A stretch of 64,000 bases of DNA from Paraburkholderia hiiakae (GCF_904848665.1 NZ_CAJHCQ010000033.1:1-64000); one strand, 5' to 3'; positions 40,925 to 50,129 are shown, numbered from the stretch's first letter. Numbers and translations: made by a program. The notes: generated from the sequence alone by a model not told the origin.

Positions 40925-43792
40925 TCAGGCCGGCAACCGCGTGAGTTGCGCGGTCAGTTTGTCCAGCGTTGCCTGGTATTCTGCCAGTCTTTTCTGCTCC
41001 TGCTCAACGACTGCGGGCGGTGCTTTTGCTACAAAACTGTCGTTTCCTAGCTTGGCCTTGCACTTTGTCACCTCATTGCTAAGGCGGGCAATTTCCTTCG
41101 ACAGGCGTTCGCGTTCGGCGGCTACGTCGATCTCCACCTTCAGCACGAGCTTGTCCGTGCCTACGATAGCAACTGGCGCGCCTGCCGAGGCTGCGTCAAG
41201 CGCGGCTTCGTCGGCGATGATCTGGACCTCCGAAAGCTTTGCAAGCGCCTGCGCATACGGCGCGAACGTCGCGAGGCGTTCGGCGTTGCCCGTGGCGAGC
41301 AGCGGCACCTTGGTGGCGGGCGAGAGGCCCATCTCGCCACGCAGGTTGCGGCATGCGTCGATGACGGCCTTCAGGTCGGCGGCCCATTGTTCCGCGGCTT
41401 CGTCGATCTTCTTCGCTTCCGCCACCGGGTAACGCTGCACCATGATCGACGCCGCGCCAACGGCCGCGCCTTGCGGGTACGCGTCGGTGAGCGGCGCCAC
41501 CTTCTGCCACAGCGCTTCGGTGATGAACGGAATCACCGGATGCGCGAGGCGCAGCACCGTTTCCAGCACGCGCAGCAGCGTGCGGCGCGTGGCGCGCTGC
41601 TGTTCGGGCGTACCCGTCTGGATCTGCACCTTCGCCAGTTCCAGATACCAGTCACAGTATTCGTCCCAAACGAACTTGTATATGGCGTTGGCCACGTTGT
41701 CGAAGCGATAGTCCGCGAAGCCCTTCGCGACTTCGGCTTCCACGCGTTGCAGGAGCGAGACGATCCAGCGGTCGGCCTGCGAGAAGTCCGTGTAGCCGCC
41801 GGGGCCGCAATCGCCCGGCTGGCAATCGCCCGGCTTGCCGAAACCGCAGTCGTGGCCTTCGCAGTTCATCAGCACAAAACGCGTGGCGTTCCAGAGCTTG
41901 TTGCAGAAGTTGCGATAGCCCTCGCAGCGCGCGAGGTCGAAGTTCACGTTGCGGCCGAGCGTGGCCATCGAGGCCATCGTGAAGCGCAGCGCGTCGGTGC
42001 CGAACGCGGGAATGCCGTCCGGGAACTCCTTGCGCGTCTTCTTTTCGATGGTCGCGGCCTGCTTGGGATTCATGAGGCCGGTCGTGCGCTTGGCCACCAG
42101 CGCTTCGAGGTCGATGCCATCGACGATATCGATCGGGTCGAGCGTGTTGCCCTTGCTCTTCGACATCTTCTGGCCTTCGGCGTCGCGCACGAGGCCGTGC
42201 ACGTACACCGTGTCGAACGGCACCTTGCCGGTGAAGTGCGTGGTCATCATGACCATGCGCGCCACCCAGAAGAAGATGATGTCGAAGCCCGTGACGAGCA
42301 CGGAGGAGGGCAGGAAGGCCTTGAGCTCCGGCGTCTCTTGCGGCCAGCCGAGCGACGAGAACGGCACGAGCGCCGACGAGAACCACGTGTCGAGCACGTC
42401 TTCGTCGCGCCTCAATGCGCCCTTGTAGCCCTTGGCGTCGGCCTGCGCGCGCGCTTCTTCCTCATTCTTCGCGACGAAAATTTCGCCGTTCTCGCCGTAC
42501 CACGCCGGGATCTGGTGGCCCCACCAGAGCTGGCGCGAGATGCACCAGTCCTGGATGTTCTCGAGCCACTGGTAGTAGGTGGTCGTCCAGTTTTCCGGCA
42601 CGAACTTGATCTGTCCGTTGCGCACCACGTCGAGCGAGGTTTCGGTGATCGACTTGCCGGGGTTGAAGGTGCCCTCGGGAGCGGGCTTCGTCATCGCGAC
42701 GAACCACTGGTCCGTGAGCATCGGCTCGATCACCACGCCCGTGCGGTCGCCGCGCGGCACCATGAGCTTGTGCGGCTGGACCGAGTCGAGCAGACCCAGC
42801 GCCTCGAAGTCGGCCACCACCTGCTTGCGCGCCTCGAAGCGGTCGAGGCCGCGGTATTTGGCGGGTGCGTTGTCGTTGATCTTCGCGTCGAGCGTGAGGA
42901 TCTCGATCATCGGCAGGCCGTGGCGCTGGCCCACCTGGTAGTCGTTGAAGTCGTGCGCGGGCGTGACCTTCACGACGCCCGTGCCGAACTCGCGGTCCAC
43001 GTACTCGTCGGCGATCACCGGGATTTCGCGGTCGGTGAGCGGCAGCTTGACCATCTTGCCGATCAGGTGCGCGTAGCGTTCGTCTTCCGGGTGCACCATG
43101 ACGGCCGTGTCGCCGAGCATGGTTTCCGGACGCGTCGTGGCGACCGTCAGCGCGGCCGAGCCGTCCGCGAGCGGGTAGCGCAGGTGCCACAGGTTGCCGT
43201 TTTCCTCTTCGCTCGCCACTTCGAGGTCCGAGACGGCGGTGAGCAGCACCGGGTCCCAGTTCACGAGGCGCTTGCCGCGATAGATCAGGCCCTGTTCATA
43301 GAGGCGCACGAACACGTCGCGCACGGCGGCCGACATCTTGTCGTCCATCGTGAAGTATTCACGCGACCAGTCGATCGAGGCGCCGAGACGCCGCACCTGC
43401 CCCGTGATGGTCGAGCCCGATTGCTGCTTCCATTCCCACACGCGTTCGACGAACTTCTCGCGGCCCAGATCGTGGCGCGAAACTTTCTGCGCGTCGAGCT
43501 GGCGCTCGACCACGATCTGCGTGGCGATGCCCGCGTGGTCCGTGCCCGGCACCCACAGCGTGTTCTCGCCGAGCATGCGGTGGTAGCGCGCGAGGCCGTC
43601 CATGATCGTCTGGTTGAACGCGTGCCCCATGTGCAGCGTGCCGGTGACGTTGGGCGGCGGCAACTGGATCGAGAAGTTGTTGCGGCCGGGCTCGAAGGTC
43701 GCGGCGGCGTAGCCTCGACGCTCCCATTCGGGGCCCCAGTGGGCCTCGATCGTCTGGGGCTCGAAGCTTTTCGCTAGCGTGCTGTCGCTCAT
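40925..43792 (-). CDS. valS: valine--tRNA ligase
   Basis: ValRS charges tRNA-Val and hydrolyses mischarged Thr-tRNA-Val. The 955-residue class I synthetase has HMGH (54-57) in PPPNVTGTLHMGHAFN and GQKMSKSKGN near residue 560. The C-terminal coiled coil (about 885-955) is typical of ValRS. A short Cys/Gly/Pro-rich stretch, NCEGHDCGFGKPGDCQPGDC, lies just after the catalytic core and contains an in-frame tandem duplication. A TATAAT on the minus strand at 43831-43836 is the probable -10 box. It is divergent from uvrD. Confidence 0.97.
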   Translation of the reverse strand: MSDSTLAKSFEPQTIEAHWGPEWERRGYAAATFEPGRNNFSIQLPPPNVTGTLHMGHAFNQTIMDGLARYHRMLGENTLWVPGTDHAGIATQIVVERQLDAQKVSRHDLGREKFVERVWEWKQQSGSTITGQVRRLGASIDWSREYFTMDDKMSAAVRDVFVRLYEQGLIYRGKRLVNWDPVLLTAVSDLEVASEEENGNLWHLRYPLADGSAALTVATTRPETMLGDTAVMVHPEDERYAHLIGKMVKLPLTDREIPVIADEYVDREFGTGVVKVTPAHDFNDYQVGQRHGLPMIEILTLDAKINDNAPAKYRGLDRFEARKQVVADFEALGLLDSVQPHKLMVPRGDRTGVVIEPMLTDQWFVAMTKPAPEGTFNPGKSITETSLDVVRNGQIKFVPENWTTTYYQWLENIQDWCISRQLWWGHQIPAWYGENGEIFVAKNEEEARAQADAKGYKGALRRDEDVLDTWFSSALVPFSSLGWPQETPELKAFLPSSVLVTGFDIIFFWVARMVMMTTHFTGKVPFDTVYVHGLVRDAEGQKMSKSKGNTLDPIDIVDGIDLEALVAKRTTGLMNPKQAATIEKKTRKEFPDGIPAFGTDALRFTMASMATLGRNVNFDLARCEGYRNFCNKLWNATRFVLMNCEGHDCGFGKPGDCQPGDCGPGGYTDFSQADRWIVSLLQRVEAEVAKGFADYRFDNVANAIYKFVWDEYCDWYLELAKVQIQTGTPEQQRATRRTLLRVLETVLRLAHPVIPFITEALWQKVAPLTDAYPQGAAVGAASIMVQRYPVAEAKKIDEAAEQWAADLKAVIDACRNLRGEMGLSPATKVPLLATGNAERLATFAPYAQALAKLSEVQIIADEAALDAASAGAPVAIVGTDKLVLKVEIDVAAERERLSKEIARLSNEVTKCKAKLGNDSFVAKAPPAVVEQEQKRLAEYQATLDKLTAQLTRLPA
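41807..41836. repeat. 15-bp tandem duplication inside valS
   Basis: The unit GCAATCGCCCGGCTG (41807-41821) is repeated as GCAATCGCCCGGCTT (41822-41836), one mismatch. In valS it encodes the consecutive five-residue units PGDCQ-like and PGDCG-like. Confidence 0.75.
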
Positions 43793-43951
43793 GGGTGGAA
43801 TCTGCCGAAAAAGGGATGCGGAAACATTCGATTATAAGGGGAAGTCCTGCCGGAGCCGACGCGCCAGCCGACGCAGGCCGACGTGAGGGCCGATCCCCGG
43901 GGCGATGTGCGACGCGCCCGGGCCGCCCAAGCCGCCATGTGCGCGCGCACT

Positions 43952-43957
43952 TATAAT
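43952..43957 (+). promoter_or_regulatory. candidate -10 element of uvrD
   Basis: TATAAT about 85 bases before the uvrD start codon, in the 249-base divergent region shared with valS. No clear -35 hexamer. Confidence 0.35.
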
Positions 43958-44041
43958 GGCGGTCTGCCATTCAACGGCGCGCCCTTGCCGCGCGCCACGT
44001 CCCTGTGGTTATGTCCCCAGGGGCACGTTCCTTTTCAGCCC

Positions 44042-46456
44042 ATGCCCGAACTGCTCGCGAACCTGAACCCCGAACAACTCGCCGCCGTCACGTTGCCCAA
44101 CGAGCCGGCGCTCATTCTGGCCGGGGCCGGCAGCGGCAAGACGCGCGTGCTGATCACACGCATTGCGTGGCTCATCCAGCAGGGCATGGCGTCGCCGTCC
44201 ACCATTCTGGCCGTGACCTTCACGAACAAGGCCGCGCGCGAAATGCTGGGGCGCCTGCAGGCGCTCCTGCCCATCGACACGCGCGGCATGTGGATCGGCA
44301 CGTTCCACGGCCTGTGCAACCGCATGCTGCGCGCGCATTTCCGCGACGCCGGCCTGCCGCAGACCTTCCAGATCCTCGACACGGCCGACCAGCTGTCGGC
44401 CATCAAGCGTTTGATGAAGGGCCTGAACGTCGACGACGAGAAGTACCCGCCCAAGAACCTGCAGTACTTCATCAACAACGCGAAGGAGCAGGGCCTGCGT
44501 CCGAAGGACGTGGACGTGAGCGACGACTTCAACCGCAAGTTCGTCGAGCTCTACGAGGCCTACGACCAGCAGTGCCAGCGCGAAGGCGTGGTCGATTTCG
44601 CGGAGCTGCTGCTGCGCTGCTACGAGCTGCTCGCGTACAACCCGCCGCTGCGTGCGCACTATCAGGGGCGCTTTCGCGACATCCTGGTGGACGAGTTCCA
44701 GGACACCAACAAGCTCCAGTACGCGTGGCTCAAGCTGCTCGCGGGGCCGGGCAACGCGATTTTCGCAGTGGGCGACGACGACCAGTCGATCTACGCGTTC
44801 CGCGGCGCGAACGTCGGCAACATGCGCGACTTCGAGAATGAGTTCCGCGTGAAGCATATGATCAAGCTGGAGCAGAACTACCGCTCGCACGGCCATATTC
44901 TCGATGCGGCCAACTACCTGATCGCGCATAACTCGCGGCGTCTGGGCAAGAACCTGCGCACCGATGCGGGCCACGGCGAGCCGGTGCGTGTGTACGAAGC
45001 GGCGACCGACTCGCAGGAAGCGGGCTGGATCGTCGAGGAGATTCGCGCGCTGATCAACCAGGGGCTGGCGCGCAACGAGATCGCCATTCTTTACCGCAGC
45101 AACGCGCAGTCGCGCACGATCGAGCACACGCTCGTGAACGCGGGCGTGCCGTACAAGGTGTATGGCGGCCTGCGCTTCTTCGAGCGTCAGGAAGTGAAGC
45201 ATGCGCTCGCGTATCTGCGCCTCATCGACAATCCGAACGACGACACGGCGTTCGCGCGTGTCGTGAACTTCCCTGCGCGCGGTATTGGCGCGCGCTCGAT
45301 CGAACAGGTGGCGGATGCCGCGCGCCTCTACAACTGCTCGATGGCTGCGGCGATTCCGTATGTCACGGGCAAGGCGGGCACGAGCCTCGGTTCGTTCGCC
45401 AATCTGGTCGCGAAGATGCGCGCCGAGACGGCGCAGATGAGCCTGCCGGAAACCGTCGAATACACGGTGCGCATGAGCGGTCTCGCCGAGTTCTATCAGA
45501 CCGAGCGTGAAGGTCAGGACCGGCTGGAGAACTTGCAGGAACTCGTGAATGCGGCCACGGCGTTCGTGAGCGAGGCGGGCTACGGCCTTGACACGCCCGC
45601 GCGCTCGATTCCGCTGCGCCCCGGCGCGAGCGCGGTGCCCGAGATCGTCTCGCAGGACGGCGAGATCGAGGTGCTCGATGCGCCCACGATCACCGACCCC
45701 GCGCAGAACCCCGACGTCATGACGCCGCTCGCGGGCTTCCTCTCGCATGCATCGCTCGAAGCGGGCGACAACCAGGCGCAGGCGGGCCAGGACGCCGTGC
45801 AACTGATGACGGTGCACGCCGCGAAGGGCCTCGAATTTACGGCGGTCTTCATCACCGGTCTCGAAGAGGGCTTGTTCCCGCACGAGAACAGCGCGATGGA
45901 AGCCGACGGCCTCGAAGAAGAGCGCCGCCTGATGTACGTGGCGATCACGCGCGCGAAGGAGCGGCTTTACATCTCGTTCGCGCAGAGCCGCATGCTGCAC
46001 GGCCAGACGCGCTACAACGTGCGCTCGCGCTTTTTCGACGAACTGCCGCAGGAATCGCTCAAGTGGCTCACGCCCAAGGTCGAGGCGGGTTCGCGCTGGG
46101 GCGGCCGCTCCGACAACGCGGGCTGGGGCCGCGACTGGTTCGCGCGGCCGGGCGGCGGCGAGGGCGGCAACGGGGGTGGCAACGGAGCGGGCAACGGAGC
46201 TGGCAACTACGGCGGCCGCCGCGAGCGCGACGCCTACATCGCGGACAAGAGCCCGGCGCCCGCATTCGCCAACGAGCAGCGCGCGGCCGAAACGGGCTTC
46301 CGTGTGGGCCAGGGTGTGTTCCACACGAAGTTCGGCGAAGGCACGATTACGGCACTCGAAGGCAGCGGCACCGACGCCAAGGCGCAGGTGCGTTTCAAGC
46401 GTCACGGCGAGAAGTGGCTCGCGCTGGCGGTGGCCAAGCTTCAGCCGGTGGAGTGA
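44042..46456 (+). CDS. uvrD: UvrD/PcrA-type DNA helicase
   Basis: UvrD (helicase II) unwinds DNA in nucleotide excision and mismatch repair and removes RecA filaments. The 804-residue superfamily 1 helicase has Walker A AGAGSGKT (27-34), QTFQILDTADQL, motif II VDEFQDTN, motif III GDDDQSIYAFRGA, QNYRSHGHI and motif VI YVAITRAKERLYIS. A glycine/asparagine-rich linker (about 700-725) precedes a small C-terminal Tudor-like domain (GVFHTKFGEGTITALEG), the RNA-polymerase-binding module in PcrA/UvrD. The start is ATG at 44042; the frame extends upstream without similarity. Confidence 0.95.
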   Translation: MPELLANLNPEQLAAVTLPNEPALILAGAGSGKTRVLITRIAWLIQQGMASPSTILAVTFTNKAAREMLGRLQALLPIDTRGMWIGTFHGLCNRMLRAHFRDAGLPQTFQILDTADQLSAIKRLMKGLNVDDEKYPPKNLQYFINNAKEQGLRPKDVDVSDDFNRKFVELYEAYDQQCQREGVVDFAELLLRCYELLAYNPPLRAHYQGRFRDILVDEFQDTNKLQYAWLKLLAGPGNAIFAVGDDDQSIYAFRGANVGNMRDFENEFRVKHMIKLEQNYRSHGHILDAANYLIAHNSRRLGKNLRTDAGHGEPVRVYEAATDSQEAGWIVEEIRALINQGLARNEIAILYRSNAQSRTIEHTLVNAGVPYKVYGGLRFFERQEVKHALAYLRLIDNPNDDTAFARVVNFPARGIGARSIEQVADAARLYNCSMAAAIPYVTGKAGTSLGSFANLVAKMRAETAQMSLPETVEYTVRMSGLAEFYQTEREGQDRLENLQELVNAATAFVSEAGYGLDTPARSIPLRPGASAVPEIVSQDGEIEVLDAPTITDPAQNPDVMTPLAGFLSHASLEAGDNQAQAGQDAVQLMTVHAAKGLEFTAVFITGLEEGLFPHENSAMEADGLEEERRLMYVAITRAKERLYISFAQSRMLHGQTRYNVRSRFFDELPQESLKWLTPKVEAGSRWGGRSDNAGWGRDWFARPGGGEGGNGGGNGAGNGAGNYGGRRERDAYIADKSPAPAFANEQRAAETGFRVGQGVFHTKFGEGTITALEGSGTDAKAQVRFKRHGEKWLALAVAKLQPVE

Positions 46457-46496
46457 GCGCGTAGTCTTTGACGAACCAGACGGACAACAATCAACG

Positions 46497-47315
46497 ATGA
46501 ACTCTTCGACCCAGGCGAGCAGTACGGCCGCCCGCCCGCTCGGCGTGCTCGCCGCGCTGCCTCAGGAACTCGGCGATCTGATCGCGGTGATGCAGGCGGA
46601 ATCGGGCGTCGTCACGCGCACGTTTGGCCGCCGTGACTATCACCTCGGCACGGTGCATGGCGCGCCCTGCGTGGTGACGCTCGCGCGCGTCGGCAAGGTG
46701 GCCGCCGCCGCCACGGCGAGCGCGCTGATCCATGTGTTCGATGTGGACGCGATCGTCTTTACGGGCGTTGCTGGCGGCGTGGGCGAGAGCGTGCATGTGG
46801 GCGACGTGGTGGTGGGCGAAACGCTGCTCCAGCACGACATGAACGCCGAGCCGCTTTTTCCGCGCCACGAGATTCCGCTGCTCGCGCGCTCGCGCTTCGA
46901 CGCGGACCACGCGCTCGCTGATGCGCTTGCCGCTGCCTGTGAGCGCTTCATCGCGGAGGAGGGGCTGGAACTGGCCGCGCGCTTCAAGGCCGCGCTGCCG
47001 CGTCTCGCAACCGAGTTGCCGCAGGTGCACCGCGGGCTCGTGATCAGCGGCGACCAGTTCGTCGCGAGCGCGGCCGCCGTGGGCGCGCTGCGCGCGCTGT
47101 TGCCCGATGCGCTCGCCGTCGAGATGGAGGGCGCGGCGATCGCCCAGGTTTGCCACGAGTACGACGTGCCCTGCGCGGTGGTCCGCACGATCTCCGATAC
47201 CGCCGATGAGCACGCGAGCACCTCGTTCTCGAGCTTTCTCACCGATATCGCGGGCACGTATTCGACCGGCATCCTCAAGCGCTTTCTCGCGGGCTACCGG
47301 CCGCTCGCGCGATAA
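46497..47315 (+). CDS. MTA/SAH nucleosidase-like phosphorylase family protein
   Basis: The 272-residue nucleoside phosphorylase-fold protein resembles 5'-methylthioadenosine/S-adenosylhomocysteine nucleosidase, which cleaves the glycosidic bond of these by-products. Recognisable features are VFTGVAGGVGESVHVGDVVV, the substrate-binding AVEMEGAAIAQVC and the catalytic Asp in RTISDTADEHAS. At 272 residues it is about 40 longer than E. coli Pfs; the extra residues form an N-terminal tail and a midsection insert. It follows uvrD by 40 bases and is convergent with prpE. Confidence 0.85.
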   Translation: MNSSTQASSTAARPLGVLAALPQELGDLIAVMQAESGVVTRTFGRRDYHLGTVHGAPCVVTLARVGKVAAAATASALIHVFDVDAIVFTGVAGGVGESVHVGDVVVGETLLQHDMNAEPLFPRHEIPLLARSRFDADHALADALAAACERFIAEEGLELAARFKAALPRLATELPQVHRGLVISGDQFVASAAAVGALRALLPDALAVEMEGAAIAQVCHEYDVPCAVVRTISDTADEHASTSFSSFLTDIAGTYSTGILKRFLAGYRPLAR

Positions 47316-47350
47316 GACGCAATATCACGCGCCAGGCGGCCGCTCGCGCA

Positions 47351-49243
47351 TCACCTGCCGCTGACCGCCTCGCGAATCGACTGAAGCGCGGAGGCGTCCT
47401 CGATGGTCGGCAGGTCGCCCGGGTCGCGACCTTCGGCGAGGGCCGCGATTGCGCGGCGAAGCAGCTTGCCGGAGCGCGTTTTCGGCAGCATCGGCACGAA
47501 GTGCACTCTCGCGGGCCTGCCGATTGCGCCCAACTCGCGGTCCACCGTCGCAGCTAGCGCGAGCGCGAGCTTCTCCGCATCGGCGGGATTGGCTGCCGCA
47601 TTTGCATCGCGCAGCACGACGAAGGCCAGCGCGGCCTGACCCTTCACCGAATCATTCACGCCCACCACGGCCACTTCCGCGACCGCCGCGTGCGACGAGA
47701 TCGCCTCTTCGATTTCGCGCGTGCCGAGACGATGGCCCGCCACGTTGATCACATCGTCGGTGCGGCCGAGGATCGTCACGTAGCCGTCGCTATCCTGCAC
47801 ACCCCAGTCGAAGGTCGAATACACCTGCTGGCCGGGCACGCTTTCCCAGTACGTTTTCACGAAGCGCGCGTCGTCGCCCCACACGGTTTGCATGCAGCCG
47901 GGCGGCAACGGGTAGCCGAGCGTGATGACGCCTTTCTCGCCTTGCCCGCAGGGCTCGCCCGTATGTTCGTTGCGCAGCACGAGGTCGTAGCCGTAGCAGG
48001 GCACGCCTGGCGAGCCGAGCTTCTGCGGCAGCGGATCGACGCCGCGCTGGATGGCCAGCATCGGCCAGCCGGTCTCCGTCTGCCAGTAGTTGTCGACGAC
48101 GGGTTTGCCGAGCGCCTCGGAGATCCATTGCGCCGTGGGCTCGTCGAGCGGTTCGCCCGCGAGAAAGAGCGTGCGCAGGCTCGAAAGATCGGCGGAGTGA
48201 AGGAGTGCCGGGTCCTGCTTCTTGAGCACGCGAATGGCCGTGGGCGCGGTGAACATCAGGTTGATGCGGTGCTGCTCGACGAGGCGCCACCAGATGCCGC
48301 CGTCGGGGCGCACCGGCGTGCCTTCGTACATCACCGTGGTCATGCCCGCGAGCAGCGGCGCATAGATGATGTAGCTATGACCGACCACCCAACCGATGTC
48401 GGACGCCGTGAACATGGTGTCGCCGGCGCGCCCTTCGAAGATGTATTCCATCGAAGCCGCGAGCGCCACGGCGTAGCCGCCCACGTCGCGTTGCACGCCC
48501 TTGGGTTTGCCCGTCGTGCCCGAGGTGTAGAGGATGTATGAAGGCTCGTTCGATTCGAGCCATTCGCAGGGAATTTGCACGTCGTAGTGCTGCTCGCGCA
48601 GCGGCTCGTAGTCGACGAGATACGGCGCGTTCAGCCGCTCGGGCGCGAGCTGGCGGTCGATCAGCAGCACCTTGGGCGGCGCGAATTCGGCGCGCGCCAT
48701 CGCTTCGTCCACGAGCGGCGTGTAGTCGATCACCTTGCCGCCGCGCGCGCCGGCGTCGGCGCTCACGAGCAGCGCAGGCTTCGCGTCGTCGATGCGCGCG
48801 GCGAGGCTCGGCGCGGCGAACCCGCCGAACACCACCGAGTGGATCGCGCCCAGACGCGCGCAGGCGAGCACGGCGAACACGGCCTCGGGGATCATCGGCA
48901 GATAGATCAGCACGCGCTCGCCGCGAGCCACCCCGAGCGAGCGCATCACGGCGGCCATGCGGTTCACTTCGGCGTGAAGGTCGGCGTAGGTATAGCGCCG
49001 CTCGATGCCGGTTTCGGTCGAGACGTAGACGAGCGCATTCTGGTGCGCGCGCGACGCGAGGTGGCGGTCCACGGCGTTGAAGCACAAGTTCGTGCGGCCG
49101 CCGCAGAACCAGCGGGCGAACGGTGGGTTCGAGCGGTCCAGCACCTGGTCGAACGGCGTCTCCCAATGGATGCGCTCGGCCTCGCGGCGCCAGAAGTCGT
49201 CGGGGTTCGCGACCGACTCGCGGTGAAAATCGCGGTAACGCAT
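47351..49243 (-). CDS. prpE: propionate--CoA ligase
   Basis: PrpE activates propionate to propionyl-CoA with ATP, in two steps via an acyl-adenylate. The 630-residue AMP-forming acyl-CoA synthetase has the P-loop YILYTSGTTGKPKGVQRDVG, the adenylate motif DNYWQTETGWP and hinge Asp in GRTDDVINVAGHRLG. The C-terminal catalytic Lys lies in PKTRSGKLLRR, a site often acetylated. The opening YRDFHRESVANPDDFWRREA favours PrpE over Acs. The start is ATG at 49243 with GGAGGAAGGGAG upstream. It is not in a prp operon here. Confidence 0.92.
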   Translation of the reverse strand: MRYRDFHRESVANPDDFWRREAERIHWETPFDQVLDRSNPPFARWFCGGRTNLCFNAVDRHLASRAHQNALVYVSTETGIERRYTYADLHAEVNRMAAVMRSLGVARGERVLIYLPMIPEAVFAVLACARLGAIHSVVFGGFAAPSLAARIDDAKPALLVSADAGARGGKVIDYTPLVDEAMARAEFAPPKVLLIDRQLAPERLNAPYLVDYEPLREQHYDVQIPCEWLESNEPSYILYTSGTTGKPKGVQRDVGGYAVALAASMEYIFEGRAGDTMFTASDIGWVVGHSYIIYAPLLAGMTTVMYEGTPVRPDGGIWWRLVEQHRINLMFTAPTAIRVLKKQDPALLHSADLSSLRTLFLAGEPLDEPTAQWISEALGKPVVDNYWQTETGWPMLAIQRGVDPLPQKLGSPGVPCYGYDLVLRNEHTGEPCGQGEKGVITLGYPLPPGCMQTVWGDDARFVKTYWESVPGQQVYSTFDWGVQDSDGYVTILGRTDDVINVAGHRLGTREIEEAISSHAAVAEVAVVGVNDSVKGQAALAFVVLRDANAAANPADAEKLALALAATVDRELGAIGRPARVHFVPMLPKTRSGKLLRRAIAALAEGRDPGDLPTIEDASALQSIREAVSGR

Positions 49244-49277
49244 GACTCCCTTCCTCCCGTGCTGATGGTGCAGGCGG

Positions 49278-49323
49278 CCGGCGCAGTAATCCGGCGCAGT
49301 TATCCGGATCTGGCGCAGTTTTT
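49278..49323. repeat. 13-bp direct repeats upstream of prpE
   Basis: CCGGCGCAGTAAT (49278-49290) is followed directly by CCGGCGCAGTTAT (49291-49303), and a third diverged copy TGGCGCAGTTTTT is at 49311-49323. They lie 35-80 bases upstream of the prpE start. Confidence 0.65.
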
Positions 49324-49355
49324 CAGGATAGTGCAGTGCAATGCGTGCGGGCAAC

Positions 49356-49379
49356 GCGGGTTCTCCCGCGGGTTCTCCC
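49356..49379. repeat. 12-bp perfect tandem repeat
   Basis: GCGGGTTCTCCC occurs twice in direct succession (49356-49367, 49368-49379) in the gap between prpE and the HybD-like gene. Confidence 0.75.
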
Positions 49380-49411
49380 GCAGATTCCCAATTACGGCTC
49401 TAGCGTGGCGT

Positions 49412-50053
49412 TCAGCCGCGCATATCAGAAGGAGAAGGCGCGAGGCGCGGCAGTGGGGCGGCGCGCCAGCGGTGCAGCCAGCCCCGCGCGGCTTCGACAG
49501 TGGCGTCGAGTTGCGCGCGCACGGTGCTCGACAAGCTCGCGCCGTAACAGTCGCTGCCATGCGGCTGCACGCCGATCAGCACGAACTCGCGCGGCGAGCG
49601 GCCGCTCAACTGCGCGCAGGCGAGCGCGTCGGCGAAACCCATGCCTGGGCGGCTCGGACGGCGCATGTAGAGATGTTCAGCCGCCGCGTCGCCGGTGACC
49701 ACGCGAAGCGCGCCCGGCGCGAGCCCGAAATCGAGTGCAGTGAGCACAATCAAACGCTGCGTGGATTCGACGACGGGTAAGAGCGTACGGCCGCGCGTGC
49801 CCCCTTCCACGAGTTCGACCTGAGCGGGGCATTGCCAATTCGTCTTCAATTGCTCGAGCGCGAGAACGCCCACGCCAGCATCGCCCCATTGAACATTGCC
49901 GAGGCCAAGCACGACCACCCGTTGTGGCGCGAGGGTCTGGCGGTTCGCGAGTCCGGCCAATGCGCGGCGCGCAAAGGCACGGATCGCGCCGCCGTCGCGC
50001 GTCGCCTGTGGTATATCGCCGATTTTGTGAGGTCGATGTAGGCGAGGGATCAC
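49412..50053 (-). CDS. orphan HybD/HyaD-like protein lacking the nickel ligands
   Basis: The 213-residue protein belongs by sequence to the [NiFe]-hydrogenase maturation endopeptidase family (M52): VVVLGLGNVQWGDAGVGV (46-63), VELVEGGTRGRTLLPV, RLIVLTALDFGLAPGAL and a final FVLIGVQPHG. In active HybD the nickel is sensed by Glu16, Asp62 and His93. The aligned positions here are Ala59, Thr105 and Pro136, so all three are replaced. No hydrogenase structural or hyp genes are nearby. It is therefore unlikely to be a conventional nickel-dependent protease. The start is uncertain: GTG at 50053 lacks a ribosome site, and the N-terminal 40 residues are not family-like. A candidate FNR box lies upstream. 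Confidence 0.75.
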   Translation of the reverse strand: MIPRLHRPHKIGDIPQATRDGGAIRAFARRALAGLANRQTLAPQRVVVLGLGNVQWGDAGVGVLALEQLKTNWQCPAQVELVEGGTRGRTLLPVVESTQRLIVLTALDFGLAPGALRVVTGDAAAEHLYMRRPSRPGMGFADALACAQLSGRSPREFVLIGVQPHGSDCYGASLSSTVRAQLDATVEAARGWLHRWRAAPLPRLAPSPSDMRG

Positions 50054-50086
50054 GTTGATGGTTGGTAGGAAGAGTGAGCGAATAGG

Positions 50087-50129
50087 AATAATCCGAGTAA
50101 TTCGACAAACTTCTGTTGACGTGTATCAA
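50087..50129 (-). promoter_or_regulatory. candidate Anr/FNR-dependent promoter
   Basis: TTGACGTGTATCAA (50116-50129) matches the Anr/FNR consensus TTGAT-N4-ATCAA at nine of ten positions. On the minus strand GATTAT (50092-50087) could serve as -10. A start near 50080 would place the box centre at about -42, the class II activator position. It reads towards the HybD-like gene. Confidence 0.5.

Noticed and set aside
46176..46496. Upstream extension of the MTA/SAH nucleosidase-like gene inside uvrD
   Set aside because: It is in another frame of the uvrD C terminus, and nucleosidase similarity begins only after ATG 46497.
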